From NCBI GenBank assembly GCA_021108275.1, contig JAIORD010000037.1, positions 1 to 64,000 on the forward strand: a DNA stretch of 64,000 nucleotides. Reading direction: 5' to 3'. The notes beneath the pieces are model-generated. The model had not been told where the DNA came from, did no database searches, and saw only the letters and a list, made by a program, of their open reading frames with translations. Below, piece by piece: positions 1-9,482 of the stretch. Position 1 is the first letter of the stretch. Each line of letters begins with the position of its first letter. The translations under genes were made by a program, and so were the position numbers. Source of the stretch: Methanococcoides sp. (GTDB lineage: Archaea; Halobacteriota; Methanosarcinia; Methanosarcinales; Methanosarcinaceae).

Positions 1-812
1 TCCTTCTTGACCTCACCTATAAGCTTGATGACATAGCCTTCATCATGGGCAAGAGAAAGAGATTCCAGAGTTACTTTGGTAATTCCGGTAACATCCACAT
101 CCTGATAGGTTGCATCCTGATCGAATATGGAATTTGCAAGAATGACAAGTTTACATGCAGTGTCGATACCTTCCACATCATAGGTAGGGTCGGTCTCAGC
201 AATACCAAGCTCCTGTGACTCCGCAAGCATCTGCTCATAGGAAGCATGCTCTTCCATCATGCGTGTCAGAATGTAGTTACATGTACCGTTAAGGATGCCT
301 TCCACACTGAGTATTTCATTTCCGGCAAGCGTATCCCTCACAAGATTGATGATAGGCATTGCACCGCCGACGGTGGCCTCAAAGAGCAACTTGCGATCAG
401 CTTCCTTCGCAGCTTCGGCAAGCTCCCTATATTTCAACGCAAGAGGGCCTTTATTAGAGGTCACCACATGTCTGCCAAACTCAAAAGCAGCAACCATATT
501 AACAAGGCCGACACCACCGGTCTCTATATCAGTAGGAGTGGTCTCGATCACAATGTCATGGTCCACACTTTTGATGACATCTTCCCCAGTAAGATCATCG
601 ATAGCAACAGTACCGAATTCCCGCTTTCTGCCAAGTGCAGCTTTAAGATCGATACCAGCAAGATTTACCTCAGCACCTTTGGAATCAGCGATGGCCACAA
701 CATCGAGGTCGATACCAAGAGACTTTAATTCATCACCCTTTCTCAGAAGGACCTCTGCAACACCCTGTCCAACCGAACCAAATCCAATAATGGATGCACG
801 TACTTTTCTCAT
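1..812 (-). CDS. hom: Homoserine dehydrogenase (3' end cut by window)
   Basis: Catalyses NAD(P)H-dependent reduction of aspartate semialdehyde to homoserine, on the way to threonine and methionine. The visible 270 residues read without a stop to the window edge. An N-terminal Rossmann motif GFGSVGQG lies at about residues 10-17. NKGPLALKY and the family hallmark [11 protein letters not shown] follow, with GGAMPIINL between them. Family members are usually 330-350 residues, so about 60-80 C-terminal residues lie outside. The ATG at 812 is preceded by AAGGTG. It starts 12 bp after the ACT-domain gene ends, so the two are probably one operon, with the ACT protein as a likely amino-acid sensor. 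Confidence 0.95.
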   Translation of the reverse strand, partial: MRKVRASIIGFGSVGQGVAEVLLRKGDELKSLGIDLDVVAIADSKGAEVNLAGIDLKAALGRKREFGTVAIDDLTGEDVIKSVDHDIVIETTPTDIETGGVGLVNMVAAFEFGRHVVTSNKGPLALKYRELAEAAKEADRKLLFEATVGGAMPIINLVRDTLAGNEILSVEGILNGTCNYILTRMMEEHASYEQMLAESQELGIAETDPTYDVEGIDTACKLVILANSIFDQDATYQDVDVTGITKVTLESLSLAHDEGYVIKLIGEVKK

Positions 813-824
813 TGAATATCACCT

Positions 825-1331
825 TTATGAAATTTCAGCTTCAATTGGTTCTATGACCAGAAGATCCTTCTTGATCGCGACCTGCCTAAGGACCGATATC
901 GCTTCATGAAGCTCATTCTTGCCCACAGCATCTATCTTTAAGGAAGCAGAAGAACGCATGTCTATCTGCGGCATTGAAAGAGAAATGTTCACGACCTCTG
1001 CAAAGCCGGTATTATCAATAGTATCAATAGTATCCTGTATATCAGTATGAACTATATGACCTATCAGGAGGACAGCACCATGTGCTGTGAAACGATTCTC
1101 ATCAACTCTTGCAACTCCAATTCCATTCTCTTCAAGACGACCTATAAGGACCTCAAGATTGGCTGGTTCAATCTCAAAAACAAGCTGTACCGGAATGGTA
1201 CTTCTTGGAGTTCGTTCTTCATGATGATGCACGATCGATTTCAAGTTCCCTTTTAGCTCCGAAATCGGATCCAAAGCCAGAAGCAATTGTCCTGGAGTGT
1301 CCTTTAATTCAATGTCCATTGAAACTCTCAT
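825..1331 (-). CDS. ACT-domain amino-acid-binding protein upstream of hom
   Basis: A 168-residue protein beginning MRVSMDIELKDTPGQLL, a typical ACT ligand-binding domain start, with a second ACT-like half (about residues 90-165). Such proteins accompany homoserine dehydrogenase in methanogens and probably sense threonine or another aspartate-family product; that role is inferred. An ATG 18 bp upstream (1349) is in frame, but AGAGGGA sits six bases before the ATG at 1331, which favours the shorter form. The gene is co-directional with hom, 12 bp away. Confidence 0.85.
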   Translation of the reverse strand: MRVSMDIELKDTPGQLLLALDPISELKGNLKSIVHHHEERTPRSTIPVQLVFEIEPANLEVLIGRLEENGIGVARVDENRFTAHGAVLLIGHIVHTDIQDTIDTIDNTGFAEVVNISLSMPQIDMRSSASLKIDAVGKNELHEAISVLRQVAIKKDLLVIEPIEAEIS

Positions 1332-1415
1332 GTGTTCCCTCTTAGGCATTCTTCATATAAATGTATTGATAAGCCATACCATTAATTCTTAAAATAGTAC
1401 AGAAGCAAAGTCAAC

Positions 1416-2282
1416 TTACTTCTTATCTTCAGGAATTATAATGATGTTGCCCCGCCCTTTCTTGAACTTATCCACAAGTCCGCGGTTTTCCAGATCAGAG
1501 ACTATCAGACTTACCTTCGCCTCGGAATATCTCAATTTCCCACGCAGGTCCTTTTGGGTTATGCGTCCACCATTTGCAATAACGATGTCCAGAACTTCCT
1601 GAAGGTCATCAGGCAGAACAGGTGGTTCAGCTTTAGTGATAATATCAATGATTTCCGGATCATCGTTAACAGTACCGACCAGACCATTTTCCTTCACATC
1701 AAAGGAGAGGGACCCATCTGGTAAAGCATCATTATCACCCTCTGGTGAAGTGTTGACCAAACCCCCTTCATTCGCCCCTTTCTTATTTGAATACACATAT
1801 GCTGACAAAACAAGTACAAAAATGATCAGCAGAACCGCCACATAGGCCATATATGAGCTTCCCGTATCAGCCTCGATAATAAGAGAATCGGCTTCAAATG
1901 CTTCGCTCAAATTAGCTATTTCAGCATCTTCGAGGTCCTCATTTTCATAGGAAGGAAGGAGAAGAAGGTCGATTATGTAATCCCCATCATCGGTTATTGT
2001 TATTGATTCCTGTGCCGACGCTACGAGACTATTACCAGTATAATAAGTAGCAACTATCACATAGTCACCCGGAGCCAGGTCCAGGGAATAGACACCATAC
2101 TTTGCAACTATGGACTGCGGAGGAGTGGAATTGACCTCAATTAAGACATTCTCAAGAGGTTCAAAGGTGTCCCATTCATAGATAGCACCATGTATCGTTG
2201 CAGTTCCAACAGCCCCCACAGGAACAATAAGCAGTATTAATGTAAGAAATGTGCAAACCCCAAATAATGCCCTGCCTTTCAC
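1416..2282 (-). CDS. Membrane-anchored winged-helix protein with extracellular beta domain
   Basis: 288 residues. A signal or anchor helix at 5-25 is followed by a carboxypeptidase-regulatory-like beta domain (about 28-105; AIYEWDTFEPLENVLIEVNS, then YGVYSLDLAPGDYVIVA). An acidic linker leads to a transmembrane helix at 144-164. A basic winged helix-turn-helix occupies about 225-287 (ITQKDLRGKLRYSEAKVSLI then RGLVDKFKKGRGN). The topology puts the beta domain outside and the DNA-binding domain inside, suggesting a one-component membrane regulator. The ligand and target genes are unknown. It is transcribed divergently from the secreted-protein gene at 2684. Confidence 0.8.
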   Translation of the reverse strand: MKGRALFGVCTFLTLILLIVPVGAVGTATIHGAIYEWDTFEPLENVLIEVNSTPPQSIVAKYGVYSLDLAPGDYVIVATYYTGNSLVASAQESITITDDGDYIIDLLLLPSYENEDLEDAEIANLSEAFEADSLIIEADTGSSYMAYVAVLLIIFVLVLSAYVYSNKKGANEGGLVNTSPEGDNDALPDGSLSFDVKENGLVGTVNDDPEIIDIITKAEPPVLPDDLQEVLDIVIANGGRITQKDLRGKLRYSEAKVSLIVSDLENRGLVDKFKKGRGNIIIIPEDKK

Positions 2283-2683
2283 AGTGTTATATTGCCGGGT
2301 TCTACTTTTATAGTTTTTTATTCAAGAATTATTATTATTGAAGTTAATTGTACCTCTGGAATACTAATAATAGGAACAACGAAAATATTGAATAGCTAAA
2401 CAGTCTAAATATAAAGAGACGGGCATTTCAGATAAAAACGTGGGATCAGAGGTTTATATTGAAAAATGAGCATATTTTGCTTTTTAATAGACAAAATAAA
2501 TCAATATAAAGTATTATAAAGTAAAAAAATGCTTTTAATTCCCCAGATAATACTTTAGATTATCTTAATTATGAGAATCAATTAAAGTAAGCTTATATCC
2601 CACGCATCCAAAGTTGAGCTTGTAAGTTCATTACATCGATAATCAAGATCTTATCACATAATAAACAAAGGAAGGAATCCATT
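2283..2683. promoter_or_regulatory. Divergent intergenic promoter region
   Basis: 400 bp without a supportable gene between divergent genes. On the minus strand a TATA-like CTATAAAAGTA lies near 2306-2316, about 30 bp upstream of the membrane-HTH gene. On the plus strand AGCTTATATCC near 2590-2600 could serve the secreted-protein gene, whose ATG follows AAGGAAGG. The middle is AT-rich and shows nothing else I can name. Confidence 0.5.
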
Positions 2684-4168
2684 ATGAAGAACAGAACAAT
2701 GAAAGGGTTTGCACTGATCGGTGCCATACTGATGATATTAAGTCTTCTTCCTGTGACTGCTTTTGCTGCCAACCAAGGGAACAATGGTGTTGGAGCCATA
2801 GATGCAGACAGGATAAAGTTACAAGAACACAAAGATGAGAAGATCACACCAAAGTTTGCTGCCAATCAAGGGGCTAATGGCGTTGGGGTCATGGATGCAG
2901 ACAGGATAAGATTACAGGAACATAAAGATGAGAACATCACACCTGAAATGATCCAGGAAAAGGAAATGCGAAATGACCGGGCAAGGAGCAAAGTTAAGCT
3001 TTCAAAGGCCGGTTATGATGAACTAAGAGGAAATTTCCAGAACGCTAAGGCATTGCAGGCCAGAGGTGAATTAAATGCCACAGAAGCACTGGATGCAGCA
3101 AAGGAATACCTTACTGGAACCATTGATTACATGGTCACTCGCCTTGAAACGATCAAGGAAGACGGAAGCTATACTGAAGAGGTCAATGCGACAATTGACA
3201 CATACATCGACAGACTTGAAGCACAGAAAGATGATGTTGCTGCTGCAGATACCAGAAAGGACCTCTCCGAAGCAACAAGGGACATAAGGAAGATCTGGAG
3301 TGATGCTCAGAAGGACCTCAACAGGATGAGAGCACAGAGGATCAACAGTGGCCTTGTTAACTACCTTGAGAAAACAGATGGTGTATCAGAAAGACTCCAG
3401 AATGAGATCGACAGTTTGACCGAGGACGGCGAAGATACTGAAGAGCTCCAGGAAATGCTTGACGACTACAATGCGCTTATCGAGGAAGCCAAACAAGCTC
3501 ACGAACGTGCAAGAGAAGCTTACCAGAATGGAGAAGATGACGCTGGCGAACAGCTCCGTAAATCCATAAGGCTGACAAACGAAGCCAACATCAAACTTAG
3601 AGCGCTTATTCAGGAAATGAAAGGATTCAGACATGGCTATGTGACATTGGCAGGTGAAGGTCTGATCGATGCCGAGGGTGATGGAACAATCGTGCTTTCA
3701 GGAGAACTTGAGGTCGAGTTCACCGCAACCAATGCCACAGTTGTTATCAAAGACCTTGCAGGTGATGCAGAAATTAAGCTTGATGGAGATTACGAACAGG
3801 TCAATGAGGACACTACAAGAGACGGAAGCTACGCAGTCGTCTACCATGACTTTACCGGAGAAGCAAAAATTGAAGGGTCCCGCCTCACAGTAATGGTCCG
3901 TGGAGAGGACATTACCATCAAAGCAGAAGGAATAGGCAGCACCTCCCTTTCAGGTGAAGGTTCTTACAAGATCGAAAAAGATAATGAGAGCACTGAGCTT
4001 GAATGGGCTGCTCCAAAGATAAGCGACGATGAAGACTCCGATGACAGTGCTGATGAAAAAGAGAATGAACTTGAAGACAACAGCACAGAAGAAATGGAGG
4101 ATGAAGACTCCGAAGATGATGATAAAGAGGACAGTTCCGATGACGACAACTCAACAGAGGTGGTCTGA
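2684..4168 (+). CDS. Secreted acidic repeat/coiled-coil protein, unknown function
   Basis: 494 residues. A clear signal peptide (MKNRTMKGFALIGAILMI..., cleavage after AFA) precedes two 31-residue direct repeats that start AANQG and contain DADRI(K/R)LQEHKDE. A charged, helical, coiled-coil-like region follows to about residue 300. Then comes a glycine- and threonine-rich beta region (GYVTLAGEGLIDAEGDG...). The C-terminal tail is almost purely Asp/Glu/Ser. I do not recognise a named family. The ATG is preceded by AAGGAAGG. The gene runs two bases into the lipoprotein gene at 4171, so the pair is probably co-expressed at the cell surface. Confidence 0.85.
   Translation: MKNRTMKGFALIGAILMILSLLPVTAFAANQGNNGVGAIDADRIKLQEHKDEKITPKFAANQGANGVGVMDADRIRLQEHKDENITPEMIQEKEMRNDRARSKVKLSKAGYDELRGNFQNAKALQARGELNATEALDAAKEYLTGTIDYMVTRLETIKEDGSYTEEVNATIDTYIDRLEAQKDDVAAADTRKDLSEATRDIRKIWSDAQKDLNRMRAQRINSGLVNYLEKTDGVSERLQNEIDSLTEDGEDTEELQEMLDDYNALIEEAKQAHERAREAYQNGEDDAGEQLRKSIRLTNEANIKLRALIQEMKGFRHGYVTLAGEGLIDAEGDGTIVLSGELEVEFTATNATVVIKDLAGDAEIKLDGDYEQVNEDTTRDGSYAVVYHDFTGEAKIEGSRLTVMVRGEDITIKAEGIGSTSLSGEGSYKIEKDNESTELEWAAPKISDDEDSDDSADEKENELEDNSTEEMEDEDSEDDDKEDSSDDDNSTEVV
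2765..2943 (+). repeat. Two tandem 93-bp coding repeats
   Basis: Positions 2765-2850 and 2858-2943 are near-identical 86-bp blocks with a 93-bp period, encoding the duplicated segment just after the signal peptide of the 494-residue secreted protein. Most differences are synonymous or conservative, pointing to a fairly recent in-frame duplication. Confidence 0.9.
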
Positions 4169-4170
4169 TC

Positions 4171-4425
4171 ATGGTGAGCATTAAACATCTGGGAATTGTT
4201 ACCATCCTTCTCGTCGGACTTGCTCTCTCCGGTTGCGTAGGAGAGCCTGCTGACAATGCTACACAAGAAGATACTGTCACTACCAATGCAGATGAGATAC
4301 TTGCAGAAGAGGGAGTTGAACTGACAGATTCTGAGATAGCAGACCTTGAGAGCGATCTTGAAGAATTCGAAGCTCTGATATCTGAGATAGAAGAAGACAC
4401 AGAACTTATAGTAGAAGAGGTATGA
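4171..4425 (+). CDS. Small acidic lipoprotein
   Basis: 84 residues. The hydrophobic leader ends in a lipobox-like LALSGC with Cys at residue 22, which suggests lipid anchoring outside the membrane. The mature part is strongly acidic (ELTDSEIADLESDLEEFEAL) and predicted helical. No family recognised. It begins two bases after the stop of the secreted 494-residue protein, so it is almost certainly its operon partner. Confidence 0.8.
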   Translation: MVSIKHLGIVTILLVGLALSGCVGEPADNATQEDTVTTNADEILAEEGVELTDSEIADLESDLEEFEALISEIEEDTELIVEEV

Positions 4426-4583
4426 AAGTCGATATATCGGCTTTACATTCTTTTTATTCATTCTTTCTTTTATATCCTACAGTAATTGATCCTACTTCTA
4501 ATAATGTAGCAGGAACAGTATTGCAAGGACTATTATAAGTTACATTAGCTTTCTATCAAACATTCCGAAGATGTATTTTTCGA

Positions 4584-4610
4584 TTGTGCCCTCGGCACCA
4601 TCCTTTTTTT
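4584..4610 (+). terminator. Hairpin plus T-tract terminator
   Basis: TGTGCC and GGCAC arms around a CTC loop (4586-4598), followed by a run of T at 4603-4610. It lies downstream of the secreted-protein/lipoprotein pair. Confidence 0.6.
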
Positions 4611-4683
4611 AGGTGTCATGATGAGAACCATTTCACTCAAAACCGGTATTGCATATAATATATTTGGGTTGCCAATATAAAAT

Positions 4684-4760
4684 TATTTACGCCTCCTTGC
4701 ACCACCCCAACGCATTTATATAGAACTACAAATCAATAGATATGTTAGTAGGCGTAAATA
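4684..4760 (+). promoter_or_regulatory. htpX promoter: TATA box framed by perfect 11-bp inverted repeat
   Basis: A TATA element TTTATATA occupies 4715-4722. It lies between TATTTACGCCT (4684-4694) and its exact inverted copy AGGCGTAAATA (4750-4760). With a start site about 25 bp after the TATA box, the right arm would sit at the transcription start, a plausible repressor position. Regulation, perhaps by heat or envelope stress, is inferred. Confidence 0.6.
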
Positions 4761-4819
4761 TCTAAAATTTACAGATTTTTCAAAGAACAAAAGATACATG
4801 CGCACTACTGAGGTAAAAC

Positions 4820-5677
4820 ATGAAGAACATGCTTAAGACCACATTATTACTTTCATCCTTGACGGGACTGCTGATCATTGTAGGTCGTCTTATCGGCGGA
4901 ACTGGCGGAATGTTCATCGCATTTGCGTTTGCACTTGTGCTGAACTTCGGCAGTTATTGGTACAGTGACAAGATAGTCCTGAAAATGTACAAAGCTAAAG
5001 AAGTGACAGAATCCGAAAGTCCGCAACTTTACGATGTTGTGAGAAATCTTGCAATGCGTGCCCAACTCCCGATGCCTAAGGTTTACATCGTGGAGACATC
5101 AATGCCAAATGCATTCGCCACAGGCAGAGATCCTAAACATGCAGCAGTAGCTGCAACCACGGGGATAATGAACATCCTCACACCAGAAGAGCTTGAAGGC
5201 GTGCTTGCCCATGAACTGGCACATGTGAAGAACAGGGACACACTTATCAGTGCTGTTGCTGCGACAATTGCCGGAGTTATCACAATGCTTGCCACCTGGG
5301 CAAGATGGGCTGCCATCTTTGGAGGTATCGGAGGCAGGGATGATGATGGGGGCGGAAATATTGTTGGCTTCATAGCACTTGCAATAGTGGCACCGCTGGC
5401 AGCAACCGTAATACAGTTTGCAATATCACGTTCACGTGAGTTCGGTGCAGATGCAGAAGGAGCACGCATTTCACAGAAACCCTGGGCGCTTGCCAGTGCA
5501 CTCTCTAAACTTGAATCTGGAGCACAGAACTATCAGCCAAGAAGGAACGATGTTCAGCCATCCCAGAACACAGCACATATGTTCATCGTCAATCCTCTGA
5601 GAGGAAGCTCATTGATGAAGTTGTTCAGGACACATCCGGCCACAGAGGAAAGGATACGCCGCCTGAACGAAATGTGA
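4820..5677 (+). CDS. htpX: HtpX-family membrane zinc metalloprotease (M48)
   Basis: 285 residues, normal length for HtpX. Two N-terminal transmembrane helices (about 7-22 and 28-46) are followed by the zinc motif HELAH at 131-135. Another hydrophobic hairpin (about 144-195) precedes [11 protein letters not shown], which supplies the third zinc ligand (Glu). It degrades damaged membrane proteins at the inner face. The ATG at 4820 follows GAGGTAAAAC, a good ribosome site. It converges with the DUF488 gene only 4 bp away. Confidence 0.93.
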   Translation: MKNMLKTTLLLSSLTGLLIIVGRLIGGTGGMFIAFAFALVLNFGSYWYSDKIVLKMYKAKEVTESESPQLYDVVRNLAMRAQLPMPKVYIVETSMPNAFATGRDPKHAAVAATTGIMNILTPEELEGVLAHELAHVKNRDTLISAVAATIAGVITMLATWARWAAIFGGIGGRDDDGGGNIVGFIALAIVAPLAATVIQFAISRSREFGADAEGARISQKPWALASALSKLESGAQNYQPRRNDVQPSQNTAHMFIVNPLRGSSLMKLFRTHPATEERIRRLNEM

Positions 5678-5681
5678 AAAA

Positions 5682-6137
5682 TTAGAACCTGAAAAGGTCT
5701 ACCTGGCCAGGATCGGTCAGGTGTATTATTTTTATTCCGGAAGATTCAAGAACCTTTGATAAATGGTATCGATGGCAATCCTTCGGGTTTTTTTCAGCAC
5801 ACATAAGAACGATACCTGAACCCGCTTTATTGACAGCCTCTATTTTATCCACTAAACGGGAGTAATATTTACTGAACTCATCGGTCTTTGTATAATCCAT
5901 ATAGCTTCCGTTCCTAAGACCTCCAAGCCCCGGACAATGAGAATAGACAATATTGTTCTTGGGAAGCACTATCTCGAGGTTCTCCTTATTGAAATCCTCG
6001 TGCACCGAATGCGGATAACTGCGAATATCCACTAAATAGCTGATATTGAAACTTTGCACCATATCAATAAGATATTCAAGAGACCTGTTACCATAGCCTA
6101 TGGTATAGCAGAAACTACCGTCTTCCATTATGGTCAT
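5682..6137 (-). CDS. DUF488 family protein
   Basis: 151 residues with the family signature YTIGYGNRS near the N-terminus, YLVDIRSYPHS in the middle and the Cys-containing CAEKNPKDCHR near the C-terminus. The biochemical role of DUF488 is not established; the conserved Cys/His/Asp pattern suggests a catalytic or nucleic-acid-related function. A second possible start is four codons in (MEDGSF). Convergent with htpX. Confidence 0.88.
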   Translation of the reverse strand: MTIMEDGSFCYTIGYGNRSLEYLIDMVQSFNISYLVDIRSYPHSVHEDFNKENLEIVLPKNNIVYSHCPGLGGLRNGSYMDYTKTDEFSKYYSRLVDKIEAVNKAGSGIVLMCAEKNPKDCHRYHLSKVLESSGIKIIHLTDPGQVDLFRF

Positions 6138-6305
6138 TGAATGGATTGGAAGCTTATTATCTTTTCTGTTTTGAGCTGTTAACCTACGTTTTTTGAACAG
6201 AATTTATAGACATTGGATGCATATCAATGAACATTATTGAACATTGAACAGATACCTATATTACAAGGATAATGCTTATTTAAGTTCATTAGTGGAGAAT
6301 TTATC

Positions 6306-6959
6306 ATGACGCATGATGCTGCAATTGGAAGGATCATAAAAGCCCGGACTATAAGCGATGCATGGTATCGAGGACTCAATGTCATATGGAACCATGGAAG
6401 TGTGATCACAGATGAGCGTGGGAGCCAGATACGCGAATTCATGAACCTTATGGTCGTTATCGAGGACCCATACAGTAATGAGATACCTGAGGATAGCGCC
6501 TGGAACCATGAGAGGCTGGAAGAATATGCAAAACAGCTTATTACAGGCGAAAATGTACAGGATTTCGAATACACCTACGGTCAACGGCTCAGGAACTGGG
6601 ATGGTAAGGTCGACCAGATAGAGTATGTCATCGAAAAACTGACAAACAACAAGACAACACGCAGAGCTACTGCCGTCACATGGGTACCAACGATCGATAC
6701 CGAAGTGGATGAAGTGCCATGCATGATAATTGACGATTTTAAAATACGGGATGAAAAAGTACATCTTACAACATTGTTCAGAAGCCATGATTTTGCCGGC
6801 GCATATCCTGCAAACCTGTATGGGCTTTCAAAACTGCTCGAATATGTTGCAGAGGAAGTAGACCTTGCTCCAGGAACGATAACGACCATGAGTGTTTCCG
6901 CACATATATACGACCATGATTGGGACAAGATCGAGAAGATCATTAAAGGGGTGCAGTAA
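6306..6959 (+). CDS. thyA: Thymidylate synthase, archaeal ThyA type
   Basis: 217 residues, typical for the short archaeal form that methylates dUMP to dTMP. The catalytic cysteine is in DEVPCMIID (Cys139). YTYGQRLRNW and TTRRATAVTW match the substrate-binding core, and FRSHDFAGAYPANLYGL the C-terminal half. In methanogens the methyl donor is expected to be tetrahydrosarcinapterin or methanopterin rather than folate (family knowledge). Its stop TAA is followed directly by the aroA ATG, so the two are likely co-transcribed. Confidence 0.92.
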   Translation: MTHDAAIGRIIKARTISDAWYRGLNVIWNHGSVITDERGSQIREFMNLMVVIEDPYSNEIPEDSAWNHERLEEYAKQLITGENVQDFEYTYGQRLRNWDGKVDQIEYVIEKLTNNKTTRRATAVTWVPTIDTEVDEVPCMIIDDFKIRDEKVHLTTLFRSHDFAGAYPANLYGLSKLLEYVAEEVDLAPGTITTMSVSAHIYDHDWDKIEKIIKGVQ

Positions 6960-8243
6960 ATGAAAGTTACAGTAGGAAGATCAGGAGTGCACGGAGAGAT
7001 CTTTGCACCTCCTTCAAAAAGTTACACTCACAGGGCTATCACAGTTGCAGCCCTCTCAAAAGAATCCATTATCCACAGACCTTTGATCTCAGCAGACACC
7101 CAATCAACGATAAAGGCCTGTGAGATGTTAGGTGCATACATAGAGAAGGATGGAGATAAATTATTGATAAGCGGTATTGACGGAGAACCACAAACTCCTG
7201 ACAACGTTATCGATGTTGGCAATTCCGGAACAACGCTTCGTTTTATGACAGCCGTTTCTGCCCTTGGCCAGGGAACTACTGTTCTTACAGGAGATAATTC
7301 CATAAGATCAAGGCCTAATGGACCACTGCTCAATGTATTGAACGACCTTGGAGTTCAGTCTATCTCAACACGAGGGAATGGGTGTGCACCTATTGTGGTG
7401 ACCGGAGGATTAAAAGGTGCTATCGCAAAGATAGACGGCTCCATAAGTTCACAGTTCATATCCGCACTTCTGCTTGCATGTCCACTAACAAAGAACAGCA
7501 CAACGCTTTCAATAAAGGGAGAACTGAAATCCAGACCTTATATCGACGTCACATTGGACATTCTGGAGAAAGCCGGTGCTGAGATATATCTGGAAGATAA
7601 TCAGAACCTTAAGTTCATAATACCTGGTAGCCAGAAGTACAGGCTCAAGGAATATACAGTACCAGGAGACTTTTCCTCGGCATCATATCTTCTTGCAGCA
7701 GCTGCAATGACAGATACGAAGATCAAGGTCAATAATCTGTACCCATCCATGCAGGGAGATATTGCTATCATAGATATCCTAAAGGAAATGGGTGCCAATG
7801 TCTACTGGAACAAAGAAGAAGGAACCGTGGAAGTAAATGGTGGCAAACTCCACGGCATTACAATGGATGCCGGCGCAACACCTGACCTCGTACCTACAGT
7901 CGCAGTTCTCGGTGCAGTTGCAGAAGGTGAGACTGTCATTACAAATGCCGAACACGTCAGATACAAGGAAACCGACAGGCTTCATGCAATGGCTGTAGAG
8001 CTCAATAAAATGGGAATCTCCACAAGTGAGGAAAAGGACAAGCTCACCATCAAAGGAGGAGAGCTTAAAGGTGCAGATGTTCACGGTTGGCACGATCACC
8101 GCATAGTGATGTCACTGACACTTGCCGGAATGATCGCAGGTGATACGACCATCGATACTGCGGAAGCCATCTTTATCTCATATCCGAACTTCTTCGATTC
8201 AATGCGTTCCATCGGAGCGGATGTGATCCTAAGCGAACAATGA
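6960..8243 (+). CDS. aroA: 3-phosphoshikimate 1-carboxyvinyltransferase (EPSP synthase)
   Basis: 427 residues. It transfers enolpyruvyl from PEP to shikimate-3-phosphate in aromatic amino-acid synthesis. The N-terminal APPSKSYTHRA holds the catalytic Lys and Ser. NSGTTLRFMTA binds PEP, followed by RPNGPLL, a DGSISSQFISALL motif and GDFSSASYLLAAAAM. The C-terminus carries HVRYKETDRLHAMA and HGWHDHRIVMS. Length and motifs are complete. It follows thyA with no gap, and GGGGTG upstream of the ATG serves as ribosome site. Confidence 0.96.
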   Translation: MKVTVGRSGVHGEIFAPPSKSYTHRAITVAALSKESIIHRPLISADTQSTIKACEMLGAYIEKDGDKLLISGIDGEPQTPDNVIDVGNSGTTLRFMTAVSALGQGTTVLTGDNSIRSRPNGPLLNVLNDLGVQSISTRGNGCAPIVVTGGLKGAIAKIDGSISSQFISALLLACPLTKNSTTLSIKGELKSRPYIDVTLDILEKAGAEIYLEDNQNLKFIIPGSQKYRLKEYTVPGDFSSASYLLAAAAMTDTKIKVNNLYPSMQGDIAIIDILKEMGANVYWNKEEGTVEVNGGKLHGITMDAGATPDLVPTVAVLGAVAEGETVITNAEHVRYKETDRLHAMAVELNKMGISTSEEKDKLTIKGGELKGADVHGWHDHRIVMSLTLAGMIAGDTTIDTAEAIFISYPNFFDSMRSIGADVILSEQ

Positions 8244-8277
8244 TGAAGAAGATGTATTTTCTTTAGGCCAGCTTCCC

Positions 8278-9477
8278 ATGATATACGATGTAGTGGTTGT
8301 CGGTGCAGGACCAACTGGCTCTACTGCAGCACGTTATGCAGCAATGGCCGGTGCGAAGGTGCTCATTATCGAAGAGCATGCTTCCATCGGTTCTCCTGTG
8401 GAATGCACAGGATTACTGAGCACACGTGCTGTTTCGGAATGTGATGTACGTCCGGAAGATGATTTCGTATTGAACAGTGTTCGCGGAGCTTTTGTGCATT
8501 CCCCTAACGGAACCTGCCTGCCCATTGATGGAAAACGGACAAAGGCCTATGTCGTTTCCAGAAAGATATTTGACCGCCATCTTGTCTCGCTTGCTGTTGA
8601 TACCGGAGCAGAGCTCATGCTTAAAGGCAGGGTCACAGGGATACAACAAAAGGACGGTATACAACTCCTTTTAGTAATCCACATGGGAAAGATGATAACG
8701 GTCAGATCGAAGGTCGTAATCGGTGCAGATGGTGTCAAAAGCAACGTTGCCAGATATAAAGGCCTTGGGAAAGTTGACAGGGTCCTTTCAGGAGTGCAGA
8801 TCGAAGCTGTTTACAGCTCAAAAGACACTGATTTTGTAGAACTGTTCGTTGGTTCACAGGCACCCGGATTCTTTGCCTGGACAGTACCTGTCAATGAAAG
8901 GATATCAAGGATAGGACTGGCAGTAGAACCAGGAAATGAACACAATGCAATAAACTACCTGAGGAACATTGTGAACAAGAACGAACATCTTGCAGGCAAC
9001 TGCACCAGCAGCATGCTTGACCTTGTTGTCGGAGGGATACCGATCGGTCCGCTTAAGAGGACATATTCGGATGGTATTCTCATTGCAGGCGATGCCGCTG
9101 GACAGGTTAAACCCACATCAGGGGGCGGCATTTATACTGGTGCAGTTTGTGCAAAGATAGCGGGACAGGTTGCAGCTGAAGCTGTCAGTGAGGAGGACTT
9201 TTCGGCAAACCGACTGAAAGAATATGAAAGCAGATGGAAAGCAGCCCTTGGTCGTGAACTTAGAACAGGAATGAGGATACACGATTTTATGGGCGGGCTG
9301 ACCGATAAAGAACTGGATGACCTTATCGGTTCAATGAACAATAATGCGATCCTCGAACTTATCACAAAATACGGAGATATGGACCATCCGTCCATACTTA
9401 TCAGGAAACTACTGAACCCCATGAACTCACGTCATTTGATAGGGGTTTTCAGAGCGTTTGCAAAAGCTGTTCTGTGA
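8278..9477 (+). CDS. Geranylgeranyl reductase family FAD protein (archaeal lipid saturation)
   Basis: 399 residues. The N-terminal dinucleotide motif GAGPTGSTAARYAA is followed by EEHASIGSPVECTG, typical of digeranylgeranylglycerophospholipid reductases. IGADGVKS and GILIAGDAAGQVKPTSGGGI form the second FAD motif. The enzyme reduces double bonds of isoprenoid chains in membrane lipids, so the substrate is most likely geranylgeranyl ether lipid. It sits 34 bp after aroA and may be the last gene of that operon. It converges with the ACT/HTH regulator. Confidence 0.9.
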   Translation: MIYDVVVVGAGPTGSTAARYAAMAGAKVLIIEEHASIGSPVECTGLLSTRAVSECDVRPEDDFVLNSVRGAFVHSPNGTCLPIDGKRTKAYVVSRKIFDRHLVSLAVDTGAELMLKGRVTGIQQKDGIQLLLVIHMGKMITVRSKVVIGADGVKSNVARYKGLGKVDRVLSGVQIEAVYSSKDTDFVELFVGSQAPGFFAWTVPVNERISRIGLAVEPGNEHNAINYLRNIVNKNEHLAGNCTSSMLDLVVGGIPIGPLKRTYSDGILIAGDAAGQVKPTSGGGIYTGAVCAKIAGQVAAEAVSEEDFSANRLKEYESRWKAALGRELRTGMRIHDFMGGLTDKELDDLIGSMNNNAILELITKYGDMDHPSILIRKLLNPMNSRHLIGVFRAFAKAVL

Positions 9478-9482
9478 AAGGA

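Noticed and set aside
246-909. Two plus-strand frames over homoserine dehydrogenase and the ACT gene
   Set aside because: The minus strand gives clear homologous proteins; these are antisense shadows.
3918-4461. Two Ser-rich frames antisense to the acidic secreted protein
   Set aside because: They mirror the Asp/Glu-rich codons of the real gene; no ribosome site or family.
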